A DNA stretch of 64,000 nt, from contig NZ_JAIUMC010000001.1 in the NCBI RefSeq assembly GCF_022565775.1, positions 62,001 to 126,000 of the forward strand. The letters run 5' to 3'. Every line of letters starts with the position of its first letter. Within the stretch, counting starts at the first letter, position 1. Of the stretch, positions 46,955-55,312 are shown one piece after another. This DNA comes from Natronospirillum sp. Its GTDB lineage: Bacteria; Pseudomonadota; Gammaproteobacteria; Pseudomonadales; Natronospirillaceae. The translations under genes were made by a program, and so were the position numbers. The notes beneath the pieces are model-generated. The model ran no database searches and was not told the origin of the DNA. It was given only the letters and a program-made list of their open reading frames with translations.

Positions 46955-49332
46955 TCGCCGTCTGCTCCCATCTGTCCAATGCGCCTCTTTGTTGTCGGTG
47001 AGTTCGTGCCGGGCAGGACATCCGAGGCTGCCACGGGCCTGCTGAAGTAGAAGCCCTGCAGTTCGTCGCACCCCTCGCGATGCAGCCACTCCGCCTGTGC
47101 CAGCGTTTCCACGCCTTCTCCGACCACCTGGTACCCCAGATTATGCGCCAACCCGATAATGGCTCGACAAAGCATCGCATCGTGCTCGCTGTCCGGCAGT
47201 TCCCGGACAAACGCCTGGTCGATTTTAACACGCTCGACGGGCAGGCGTTTGAGGTAGGCCAGCGAAGAATAGCCCGTCCCAAAATCATCGACCGCCAGTC
47301 TGACACCCATATCAGCCAACTTGTTCAGTACCTGCACGGCGTGATCCATGTTCTGGATGACCCCGGTTTCGGTCACTTCCAGTTCGAGGCGCTCTGGGGG
47401 CAGTCGGAACTCCTGCAAAAGTGCCCGAACTTCGTCCACCAATCCGCCACCCAGCAACTGCTGCGCAGAAAGATTCACAGCTACGCGCACCGAATGGCCG
47501 GCGGCCTGCCACTCAGCAGCCTGGGCGCAAGCTGCGCGCATCACCCACTGACCCAGCGGTACAATCAGCCCGGTTTCTTCCGCCAAGGGGATGAATTCTC
47601 CCGGCGAAATCATGCCCTCGGTCGGGTGCTGCCAGCGCACCAGTGCTTCCACGCCAATCACCTGATGATCACTGGCCTGGTGCTGGGTTTGATACCAGAG
47701 CACCAGCTCATTCTCCTGCAGGGCGTAGCGCAGCCCGTTGAGTCGCCGCTGCCGCCGGCTCATATGCTCGCTCAGCTCCGGCACGAAGAAGGCCACCGGG
47801 TCTCCGTCTCCGCTGCGCCGCGCCGCCTTGGCGCGCAACATGGCCATTTCCGAATGGCGCAGCAGGCTGTCGGATTCCCGGCCGTCTGCCGGGCAGAGGG
47901 CTATCCCCACGCTGAGGCTGCATTTGTGTTCGACGCTGTCCAGTGCAAAAGGTTTTTCGAAGGCTCGTACCAGTCGGCGGGCAATGCCGGCCACCCAGGC
48001 TGCATCATCCACCGGGCAGTTGATCAGCAGCACGCCGAACACGTCGCCGGTCAGTCGTGCCAGCATGGTCTGGCGCGGCAGTTTTTCCTGCAGCCGCTGG
48101 GCCGAAGCGCGCAAAATGGCGTCACCGCCGTCCCGGCCTGCCGTCATGTTGATCGCATGGAACCCGTCCAGCCCCATCATCAGCACAGCAGCCCCGCGCT
48201 TGTCGTCCGTCATGCCGGCGACCTGGCCGATTCGCTGCTCGAAGGCGGCCCGGTTCGGCAGATCAGTCAGCTCATCGTGCCAGGTGCGGTGTCGCAGTTC
48301 GTTTTCGTAGCGCTTGCGCTCCGTGATGTCCAGACCATACAGATTCACCGAATCCTCGGCGACCGGCCTGATGTGCAGCATGAAGTGATGCTGGCTGCAG
48401 GGTTCCTCGAAGCTCTGCACGCGCTGCTGGTCCAGCGCGATGGCTACAAGGTCGCGAATATGATCCGGCACTGGGGTGTCCAGCGCCACGCCCCAGCATT
48501 GCACAATCGGCTGGGACGACTTGTTGGCATAAAGCAGGTTGCCGTCCCGTCCGATCCGCATGACGGGATTGGTGTTCTCGTCAGGAAACCGAGCCAGTTC
48601 CTGATTCAGTCGTTCCAACTGCTCAAGGTGCCCCGCACTGTCACGCAGCATCTCATTGAAGGCGCGGATGGTATCCCCCGTCTCGTCGCGCCGCGACGTG
48701 TCCAGCAGATAGCGATGGGGATGACTGGGGTCTTCCCCCGCTGCCAGAATGCGCCTTCTAAAAAGCAGCAACGGATCAAGCAGCAGCCAATTCAGGACCA
48801 GCATGGTGGTTGCTGTAACGACCACGGTAATCAGCAACACCAGCCCACTGATCCGCCACACAAAGGCGGTCAGCTCCGCCGGCACATGACGGGTATCGAG
48901 ACGAACCGAAACCGCCCACGGCAGGTCCAGTTGCTCTGCACTCCAGAAGACCTCCATCCAGTTGCCGTCACCCATGCGACGTTTCTGGCGCAGGTTGTCA
49001 TCATCTGCAGGTTCGGTGGTCGGCGTCTGACCCGCCGTCCGACCCTGCTCGTCATGCAGTTCAATGCCCAGCACCATGGTGTGACTGACCAGACTATCCA
49101 TGGCCATGCCCGGTTCGTCAGCGGCTGTATAGAGGGCAGCGCGCGCCGCCTGCTGGCCCGCCTGATTGGCGGCCCGCAGCAGGTCACGCTCATAGTTGAC
49201 ATAGGAGGGCGCCAGAATGATGGCCTCGATCACCACGATGCTGGCAAATACGGCACCGGTCAGCCACCAGCAGAGGCGACAGCGGAGCGCCCTGTGGCTC
49301 TGCCCCCAAAGCCGCTGCAGTCTGGTGATCAT
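46951..49332 (-). CDS. membrane EAL phosphodiesterase with degenerate GGDEF domain
   Basis: 793 residues from the ATG at 49332, with AGGAG upstream. Two helices (about 22-45 and 155-178) flank a periplasmic domain, then a HAMP-like linker, a PAS region, a GGDEF domain and an EAL domain. The GGDEF signature is broken (LTGDVFGV in place of GGDEF), so no cyclase activity is expected. The EAL domain keeps GVEALVRW and DDFGTGYSSL, so c-di-GMP hydrolysis is likely. Its start overlaps the nrtS stop (ATGA) and its stop overlaps the VTT gene start (ATGA). Confidence 0.9.
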   Translation of the reverse strand: MITRLQRLWGQSHRALRCRLCWWLTGAVFASIVVIEAIILAPSYVNYERDLLRAANQAGQQAARAALYTAADEPGMAMDSLVSHTMVLGIELHDEQGRTAGQTPTTEPADDDNLRQKRRMGDGNWMEVFWSAEQLDLPWAVSVRLDTRHVPAELTAFVWRISGLVLLITVVVTATTMLVLNWLLLDPLLLFRRRILAAGEDPSHPHRYLLDTSRRDETGDTIRAFNEMLRDSAGHLEQLERLNQELARFPDENTNPVMRIGRDGNLLYANKSSQPIVQCWGVALDTPVPDHIRDLVAIALDQQRVQSFEEPCSQHHFMLHIRPVAEDSVNLYGLDITERKRYENELRHRTWHDELTDLPNRAAFEQRIGQVAGMTDDKRGAAVLMMGLDGFHAINMTAGRDGGDAILRASAQRLQEKLPRQTMLARLTGDVFGVLLINCPVDDAAWVAGIARRLVRAFEKPFALDSVEHKCSLSVGIALCPADGRESDSLLRHSEMAMLRAKAARRSGDGDPVAFFVPELSEHMSRRQRRLNGLRYALQENELVLWYQTQHQASDHQVIGVEALVRWQHPTEGMISPGEFIPLAEETGLIVPLGQWVMRAACAQAAEWQAAGHSVRVAVNLSAQQLLGGGLVDEVRALLQEFRLPPERLELEVTETGVIQNMDHAVQVLNKLADMGVRLAVDDFGTGYSSLAYLKRLPVERVKIDQAFVRELPDSEHDAMLCRAIIGLAHNLGYQVVGEGVETLAQAEWLHREGCDELQGFYFSRPVAASDVLPGTNSPTTKRRIGQMGADGE

Positions 49333-49577
49333 GAAGGCTCCTGTTTGTCTCGCGACCCAGGGTCTGGATTGCGGTCCCAGCCACTGTAGGTGGAGACCAG
49401 AAACGGTACCAGAAAATTCATCAGTACATGCCACCAGTTGACGGTCTCCGCAGACCAGAAGGCATTGCCCTGATTGATCAGATTGAGCGTGATGCCCACC
49501 ACCAGACTCACTTTCAGCGCCCGCCTGACGACTTTAGCGGGCGGCAGCCGACTCAGGTGATGCCTGAACACAGTCAT
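49329..49577 (-). CDS. nrtS: NrtS family small nitrate/nitrite transporter-like protein
   Basis: 82 residues, two predicted helices. RALKVSLVVGITLNLINQGNAF and NFLVPFLVSTYSGWDRN match the NrtS family, described in cyanobacteria as a nitrate/nitrite uptake protein. GGGAGC precedes the ATG. It is the first gene of a three-gene chain with ATGA overlaps to a c-di-GMP phosphodiesterase and then a VTT protein. Nitrate transport by this protein in a gammaproteobacterium is not established. Confidence 0.8.
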   Translation of the reverse strand: MTVFRHHLSRLPPAKVVRRALKVSLVVGITLNLINQGNAFWSAETVNWWHVLMNFLVPFLVSTYSGWDRNPDPGSRDKQEPS

Positions 49578-49733
49578 ATTGCTCCCATTCTGTTTTGGCA
49601 GGTGTCGGCCATCCTGCTCTGTTTTGTCAGTTCTGTGTGAGTGGTAGACCAGTGTAGTGTATCAGGGTTCCTGCGAGGCCCCGGTTATTCTCTGCTACAA
49701 TCGGCAGCCACTGAGCATGGGGTGAGCAAGACG

Positions 49734-50093
49734 ATGCTGCTGGGTTTTCTGATTTTGCTGTCCTGCCAACTGGCGGGTGAGTGGCTGATGCTGGTGCTTG
49801 GCCTGCCCATTCCCGGGCCGGTTGCGGGCATGCTGATTCTGTTTGCAGGTCTGCTCTGGTATGGGGAGGTGCCGGCGGCGCTGCGCTTCCCGGCCGAAGG
49901 TCTGATTCGCTATCTGACACTGCTGTTCGTGCCAGCCGGCGTCGGGCTGGTGCAGCATTTCGAGTTGCTGGGCAACGAATGGCTGGTGGTCGCCCTGACG
50001 CTGGTCAGCAGTACCTTTCTTACCATGCTCGCCACCGCGATGATTTTCCGGGCGGTCTATCCGGGCCCGGAGAAGGATGCGGCGGATGGATGA
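49734..50093 (+). CDS. CidA/LrgA family holin-like protein
   Basis: 119 residues from the ATG at 49734, with GGTGAG 8 nt upstream; a GTG at 49722 is possible. Four helices, with LPIPGPVAGMLILFAGL and the EGLIRYLTLLFVPAGVGL segment typical of LrgA/CidA. The pair with the overlapping LrgB gene modulates murein hydrolase activity or exports small acids such as pyruvate, depending on the organism. No LytTR-type regulator is adjacent. Confidence 0.87.
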   Translation: MLLGFLILLSCQLAGEWLMLVLGLPIPGPVAGMLILFAGLLWYGEVPAALRFPAEGLIRYLTLLFVPAGVGLVQHFELLGNEWLVVALTLVSSTFLTMLATAMIFRAVYPGPEKDAADG

Positions 50094-50808
50094 GCTCAAT
50101 GTCAGCAGTTTCTGGGTTTATTTTGCGTCCGGTCCCCTGCTTTGGCTGGTCACCACCCTGGCCGTATACCTTGCCGCTGTCTGGCTGCACCGCAAGCTGG
50201 GCGGTTCACCCCTGCTGAACCCGGTGATGCTGACCATGTTTGCCATCATGGGGCTGCTGGTGCTGACCAATACCGATTACGACACCTATTTCGAGGGGGC
50301 CCAGTTCATCCACTTTCTGCTCGGCCCGGCGACAGTCGCGCTGGCAGTTCCGGTGTATGACCAGTTACCGCGTATCCGCCGGCTCTGGTTGCCGATTGTC
50401 AGCGCCTGCTTCGTGGGTGGCCTGATTGCCGTCCTGACGGCAGTGGGCATTACGCTGCTGCTGGGCGGCTCGGAAGACTTGGTGCTCGCCATGGCCCCCA
50501 AGTCGGTCACATCGCCAATCGCCTTGGGGATTGCCGAACAGATTGGCGGCTATCCTTCGCTGGCTGCCGGAATAGTGCTGCTGACCGGTATCATCGGCTG
50601 CGCCCTCTCGCCTTTGGTGTTCCGGCTGCTGCGCCAGAAAGACCCGGCAGTGCAGGGGTTCACGCTGGGTCTGGCGGCACATGGTTTCGGCGCCGCCTGG
50701 GCTTTCCAGATGGGCTCACTCGCCGGGGCCTTTGCCGGGCTGGCGATGGCGCTGACGGGGGTGTTCAGTTCGGTGGTTATTCCGTTGGTTGTGGGGTTGA
50801 TGCTGTAG
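50086..50808 (+). CDS. LrgB/CidB family membrane protein
   Basis: 240 residues from the ATG at 50086 (MDELNVSSFWVYF), with GGAGAAGG 9 nt upstream; the ATG at 50077 lies too close to it. Overlaps the LrgA gene by 8 nt. Seven or eight helices with LAMAPKSVTSPIALGIAE and AAHGFGAAWAFQMG, the LrgB signatures. Acts together with LrgA as a membrane pair. Confidence 0.92.
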   Translation: MDELNVSSFWVYFASGPLLWLVTTLAVYLAAVWLHRKLGGSPLLNPVMLTMFAIMGLLVLTNTDYDTYFEGAQFIHFLLGPATVALAVPVYDQLPRIRRLWLPIVSACFVGGLIAVLTAVGITLLLGGSEDLVLAMAPKSVTSPIALGIAEQIGGYPSLAAGIVLLTGIIGCALSPLVFRLLRQKDPAVQGFTLGLAAHGFGAAWAFQMGSLAGAFAGLAMALTGVFSSVVIPLVVGLML

Positions 50809-50874
50809 TCGACAGATGACAGAAGACGGATAACAGAAAGGCTGGCAGCGGACAGTATTCTGTCGACTGTCGAC
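50808..50874. repeat. 17-bp imperfect inverted repeat after lrgB
   Basis: Arm 50808-50824 (GTCGACAGATGACAGAA) and the reverse complement of 50858-50874 agree at 15 of 17 bases, with a 33-bp spacer of CAGA-rich sequence. The outer arm begins at the last base of the lrgB stop. It may be a dispersed hairpin repeat or a terminator-like structure; no T run is present. The rest of the 158-bp gap shows nothing clear. Confidence 0.55.
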
Positions 50875-50966
50875 CGTGCACTGTCTACTCACGATGTGGA
50901 CTCTACCTGTCTGCCCGTGCCAAAGCCTGTTAAACTTTCTGATCGTTTTAAGCCTCGAGGCCTCTG

Positions 50967-52322
50967 ATGACTCCCAACGCTTCCGATCTATGGTTTCTGC
51001 CCCTTGGAGGCTGCGGCGAGATCGGGATGAACCTCAACCTCTATGGCCATGACGGCCAGTGGCTGATGGTGGACTGCGGGGTCACCTTTGCCGCGCCGGA
51101 TGCCCCGGTCAGCGAACCGCATGTGCAGATGGCCGACCCGCGCTTTATCGAGGATCGACGCGACGCGTTGGTGGGACTCGTGGTCACGCATGCCCACGAA
51201 GACCATATCGGCGGTGTCGCTCACCTCTGGCCGCGCCTGCGCTGCCCGGTGTTCACCACACCCTTTGCGGCGGAAATCCTGCGCCGCAAGCTGGGCGAAG
51301 TGGGCCTGGACGGCGTCGTGCCCGTCATCATTGTGCCTCCCGGTGAGCAGCGCTTTATCGGCGCCTTCAATGTCGAATGGATTGACCTGACGCATTCCAT
51401 CCCGGAACCCAGTGCACTGATGCTGCGCACCCCCGCCGGCAACATCTTTCATACCGCCGATTGGAAACTGGACCCGAATCCGGTTCTGGGCAAGCCTTAC
51501 GACCCGGCGACCTATCAGCGTCTCGGCACCGAAACCATTGATGCCATGGTGTGTGATTCCACCAACGCAACCCTGGCCGGACATTCGGCCTCGGAGTTGT
51601 CGCTGGAGCCAGGCCTGCGTGAGGTCATCTCGTCTGCGCAAGGGCGTGTGGTGGTGACCTGCTTTGCCAGCAACCTGGCCCGCCTGGTGACCCTGGCTCG
51701 CATTGCCCGGGAGACCGGTCGGCACCTGAGCCTGTTTGGCCGCTCCCTGAACAATATGGTCTCGGCGGCGCGGGCCACCGGCATCTGGCCCGAGGGGGTC
51801 AGTTTTGTGCCGCCACGGGACCTCGGCTATTTTCCGCGCGACACGGTCATGGCCATCGCCACCGGCAGTCAGGGCGAGTCGCGTGCGGCCCTGTCCCGGC
51901 TGGCACGCGACCGTCATCCCTATCTGTCACTGGACCCGGGCGACCGGGTCGTGTTCAGTGCCCGCATCATTCCGGGCAATGAGCGGGAAGTCGAACGATT
52001 GATTGCGCAGCTGCGCCAGCAGGAGGTCGAGGTGATCACCTCCGAGGCCTATCCGCTGCCCATTCACGCCTCCGGCCACCCGGCGGAAGACGAGCTGCGC
52101 GCCATGTATGACTGGATTCAACCCGAGATCGCCATTCCTGTGCACGGGGAGGCCGCCCACATCAAGGCCAATGCCGACATTGCACGCGCCTGCGGTATCC
52201 CACGGCAGTTGCAAGGCCAGAACGGCGACCTGTTTTTCATTGCCCCCATGCCCGGCGTCCGCCGTGGCGCGGCGCCCACCGGTCGACTGGGGCTACAGGG
52301 TGAGTTGCTGCGCAGTCTTTAG
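50967..52322 (+). CDS. RNase J-like metallo-beta-lactamase exonuclease, short form
   Basis: 451 residues. Begins FLPLGGCGEIGMNLNLYG, the RNase J signature, with zinc motif THAHEDHIGG, a CDSTNA segment and a late SGHPAEDELR. It lacks the C-terminal domain of about 100 residues found in classical RNase J (about 550 residues). Such short forms may act as 5'-3' exonucleases or nucleases of unknown target. It stands alone, with GAGG upstream of the ATG, and its end overlaps the convergent LysR gene by 4 nt. Confidence 0.87.
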   Translation: MTPNASDLWFLPLGGCGEIGMNLNLYGHDGQWLMVDCGVTFAAPDAPVSEPHVQMADPRFIEDRRDALVGLVVTHAHEDHIGGVAHLWPRLRCPVFTTPFAAEILRRKLGEVGLDGVVPVIIVPPGEQRFIGAFNVEWIDLTHSIPEPSALMLRTPAGNIFHTADWKLDPNPVLGKPYDPATYQRLGTETIDAMVCDSTNATLAGHSASELSLEPGLREVISSAQGRVVVTCFASNLARLVTLARIARETGRHLSLFGRSLNNMVSAARATGIWPEGVSFVPPRDLGYFPRDTVMAIATGSQGESRAALSRLARDRHPYLSLDPGDRVVFSARIIPGNEREVERLIAQLRQQEVEVITSEAYPLPIHASGHPAEDELRAMYDWIQPEIAIPVHGEAAHIKANADIARACGIPRQLQGQNGDLFFIAPMPGVRRGAAPTGRLGLQGELLRSL

Positions 52323-53272
52323 TGTCCTGCCAGCCCGGAAGCCCGAGCTTCCTGATGCAGCCACTGGCGCAGTTTGCGGATGGCAGGCTCGTTGCGGCGA
52401 CTGGTCTTGTAGGCAACATAGAAGCAGTCGCCAGTGAAAAGGGAGTGGCACGGCAAGCGCACCAGGTCCGGGTCTTCCGGTTCGGCATACATATAGTCGT
52501 TGGCCAGCACGAACCCCTGATGATGACGGGCCGCCTCCAGCGCCAGCAGGATATGACTGAATTGCTGGATGCGGGTCTCCGCGCGCAGCGGACAATCCAC
52601 TACCGCCAGCCAGCGTCGCCAGTCTTCATTGGGCGAACCGAACAGGCTGTGCGCCGAGAGCAGCGTATAGCGCTGCAGACATTCCGGGTGCAAGACGAAA
52701 TCGCGGTCATCAACCCCGACCTCACCCGCAGCACGCAGTTCCACCTTCACCTTTTCCCAGAACTGCCGGCTGCAGATCGCAAACAGCCGTTCCGCGTATA
52801 GCTGCTCCATGGTATAGCCCCTCTGCTTCTCCACCAGAGTAATGAAGCAGTCGCCCCCTCGGTCTGACAGTACCGGGGATTCAGAGGTCATTTCCAGACT
52901 CAGGTCCAGCTCTGGATAGGTTGCACCGAGGCTCGGCAATCGAGGAATCAGCCAGCGCACCGCGAAGGAACTGTACAGGGCCAGGCGCAGGCTCCGTTCT
53001 TCGCGCCCCTGCAAACGATCGGTTGCCTGCTGTATGTCGTGCAGGGCTGCGGCCACCGCCTCATGATACGCCCGGCCATCTTCGGTCAGACTCAGATAGC
53101 GGCCATGGCGAATGAACAGGGACTCCCCCAGGTGGTCTTCCAGCAACCGGATCTGGTGACTGACCGCGCTTTGGGTGATGTTCAGCGAGTCTGCAGCGCG
53201 CGAAAAGCTGTTCAGTCTGGCCACAGCCTCGAAGCAGGTCAGGGCGCGCAGCGGCGGAAGGCGGGATGACAT
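52319..53272 (-). CDS. LysR-family regulator, GcvA-like
   Basis: 317 residues. Begins PPLRALTCFEAVARLNSFSRAADSLNITQSAVSHQIRLLE, the N-terminal pattern of GcvA/AmpR-type LysR proteins, followed by a ligand-binding domain (RLALYSSFAVRWLIPRL). Divergent from an EamA permease across a 121-bp AT-rich spacer, so it probably controls that permease. Although GcvA regulates glycine cleavage in E. coli, this gene is 36 kb from the gcv genes, and there is no sign of a role in them. Confidence 0.88.
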   Translation of the reverse strand: MSSRLPPLRALTCFEAVARLNSFSRAADSLNITQSAVSHQIRLLEDHLGESLFIRHGRYLSLTEDGRAYHEAVAAALHDIQQATDRLQGREERSLRLALYSSFAVRWLIPRLPSLGATYPELDLSLEMTSESPVLSDRGGDCFITLVEKQRGYTMEQLYAERLFAICSRQFWEKVKVELRAAGEVGVDDRDFVLHPECLQRYTLLSAHSLFGSPNEDWRRWLAVVDCPLRAETRIQQFSHILLALEAARHHQGFVLANDYMYAEPEDPDLVRLPCHSLFTGDCFYVAYKTSRRNEPAIRKLRQWLHQEARASGLAGH

Positions 53273-53393
53273 GGCTATGCACTCACTTCATTTATCTATT
53301 TAAGTAATACTAAACTAAAAAAGATCATTTCACCTGATATTAAAGAAGCCTTAGCATGCCTGTCTCCATCACTCCCGCAACGAGGCTGAGTAA

Positions 53394-54275
53394 ATGTCCG
53401 GACGCACCGTCCATGGCGCCATCATTCTATTGGTTATGGGCAACTTTCTGGCCCTGTTGTCAGATACCCTGATCAAGGCTCAGGGTGGTGACATTCCGGT
53501 GTTCCAGTTCGTCTTGATGCGCAAGCTTTGCACTCTGGCGCTGCTGCTGCCGTTGATCCGCTTCGTCAATTTCAGGCAACCGCTTGCCGGGTTTGCCATT
53601 CATGCCATTCGGGCCCATCTGGGTCTGGTCGGTGTCACCTGCATGGTCATTGCCCTGAACAACCTGCCTCTGGCAACGGCCAACGCGCTCTTTTATGCAG
53701 CCCCGGTACTGGTGATGGTACTGGCGGTCATCTTCTACGGGGAAAAGTTGACCTGGCTCAGCCTGCTGGCCGTGGTCAGCGGGTTTGCCGGCATCCTGGT
53801 CATCCTGCAGCCGGTTGCACTGAACTGGCAGAGCCTGACCGCACTGGTTACGGCGCTGAGTCTGGCCATCGGCGCCTTGCTGGTACGCAAGCTGCCCAAG
53901 GATCAGCATCTGATCCATACCATGCTGCTGATTCATGTGATCGCCCTGCCGGCGGCGGTCGCCCTGTTCCTCTGGGAAGGTGCGCCGATCGACTGGAGCA
54001 TGCTGCCCACCGCCCTGGGATCTTCGTTTTTCATTCTCGGCTACAACATGACCGTTATCCTGGCCTACCGCCATGTTGCCGCCAACCAGGTCACCAGCGC
54101 GGAATACACCGGCCTGATCTGGGCCATCCTGTTGGGTTGGATACTCTTTGCAGAGGCGCCGGATATCTGGTTCATTGTAGGCGCCGTGATGATCGTCGGC
54201 CCGCTGTTCCTGGTCAGTCAGCGCGAGCGAAAGGCTCATCTGGCGCGACGTCAGCTGGCGCAGGCAGGGCCCTGA
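53394..54275 (+). CDS. EamA/DMT family transporter
   Basis: 293 residues, ten helices in two EamA repeats (first ALLSDTLIKAQGGDIPVFQF; second beginning near residue 150). Members export amino acids or metabolites; substrate unknown. It diverges from the LysR gene, which is the likely regulator. It resembles in length and fold the interrupted DMT gene at 45351-46232 but is intact. Confidence 0.88.
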   Translation: MSGRTVHGAIILLVMGNFLALLSDTLIKAQGGDIPVFQFVLMRKLCTLALLLPLIRFVNFRQPLAGFAIHAIRAHLGLVGVTCMVIALNNLPLATANALFYAAPVLVMVLAVIFYGEKLTWLSLLAVVSGFAGILVILQPVALNWQSLTALVTALSLAIGALLVRKLPKDQHLIHTMLLIHVIALPAAVALFLWEGAPIDWSMLPTALGSSFFILGYNMTVILAYRHVAANQVTSAEYTGLIWAILLGWILFAEAPDIWFIVGAVMIVGPLFLVSQRERKAHLARRQLAQAGP

Positions 54276-54404
54276 TCCTGAGGCGGGAAAGTTGAACTGG
54301 CAAAGCTCTGGCTCGATGGTTACATTATATCGAGTCCCAACGACAACTCCTGTGATCAGAGTCGACAAACGACCGGCACGGCAACAGCTACGGACCACCG
54401 AAAC

Positions 54405-55292
54405 GTGACTTCCCAAAACACACAAAACGATGCTGGACTGCAGGCGTTTCTGGCCCAGCTGACTGTGCTGTATGTCGAAGATAACTCCGACATTCGAGAG
54501 CAGCTTACTCTGTTTCTGCGTCGCCGCTTCAAGACGGTTCTCGTTGCCGCCGACGGAGCCGAGGGACTTAAAACATTTCGCCAGGCAGAAAAAGCACCGG
54601 ATCTGGTGATTACCGATATCAGAATGCCGGTCATGGATGGTCTGAACATGATCGGGTATATACGCGAGCATGATGACAACGTGCCGGTCATTGTCACCAC
54701 TGCTCATGAAGAAAACGACTTCCTTCTCAAAACCATTGACGTCGGCGTGGATGCCTTTGTGGTCAAGCCCATTGATACTCAGCAACTGGTCCGTGCACTG
54801 CTGAAAATCGGTGGTCGCTTGCGCTCTGAGCAGGCCTTGGCTGAAGCACGCCAGAGTCTGCATGACAATGAAGCGCGCTATCGAGCCATTTTCTGGACTG
54901 CCATGGATGCCTTCTGTGTGTTCGATTGGACATCACTGAATGTGCTTGAAATCAATCGACGGTTTCAGGCGCTGTATGGCTATGGGCTCGATGACATGAC
55001 CGGGCGCAATCTCGACATGTTGTTTGATTCAACTCATGGTACCGCGTTGCGCGCTCTGATCGAGGAAACGGAGCAGCTGCGTGAGCCGATGGTGGTCCGT
55101 CACCTGCATCGCGACGGCACCATGTTTCCTGTCGAAATGACGATCGGGCAGTTCCGCTCAGGTGAGGTTGGTTATGGCCTGATGGCCATTCGTGATGCCC
55201 GTGAACGCATTGATTCCATGGACGAGCAGGATGCTGTGGTCGATGCCCTTGAGATCACCATAGACGCTCTCGAGGGCATGCTCGACCGCTGA
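54405..55292 (+). CDS. response regulator with REC and PAS domains
   Basis: 295 residues. Receiver domain at about residues 15-135 with acceptor Asp in LVITDIRMPVMDG and a KPID tail, then a PAS domain (about 155-280, ending in a coiled tail ALEITIDALEGMLDR). There is no output domain, so it may act as a relay or adaptor. It is convergent with a large histidine kinase gene 21 nt away, a possible partner. The ATG at 54405 has only a weak ribosome site; an upstream alternative cannot be excluded. Confidence 0.85.
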   Translation: MTSQNTQNDAGLQAFLAQLTVLYVEDNSDIREQLTLFLRRRFKTVLVAADGAEGLKTFRQAEKAPDLVITDIRMPVMDGLNMIGYIREHDDNVPVIVTTAHEENDFLLKTIDVGVDAFVVKPIDTQQLVRALLKIGGRLRSEQALAEARQSLHDNEARYRAIFWTAMDAFCVFDWTSLNVLEINRRFQALYGYGLDDMTGRNLDMLFDSTHGTALRALIEETEQLREPMVVRHLHRDGTMFPVEMTIGQFRSGEVGYGLMAIRDARERIDSMDEQDAVVDALEITIDALEGMLDR

Positions 55293-55312
55293 CCGGGCAC
55301 GGCCGCAAACGG

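Noticed and set aside
52319-53272. GcvA-like LysR as regulator of the gcv genes
   Set aside because: It is far from them and divergent from an EamA permease; the gcv genes have a shared palindrome and a local XRE-cupin regulator.
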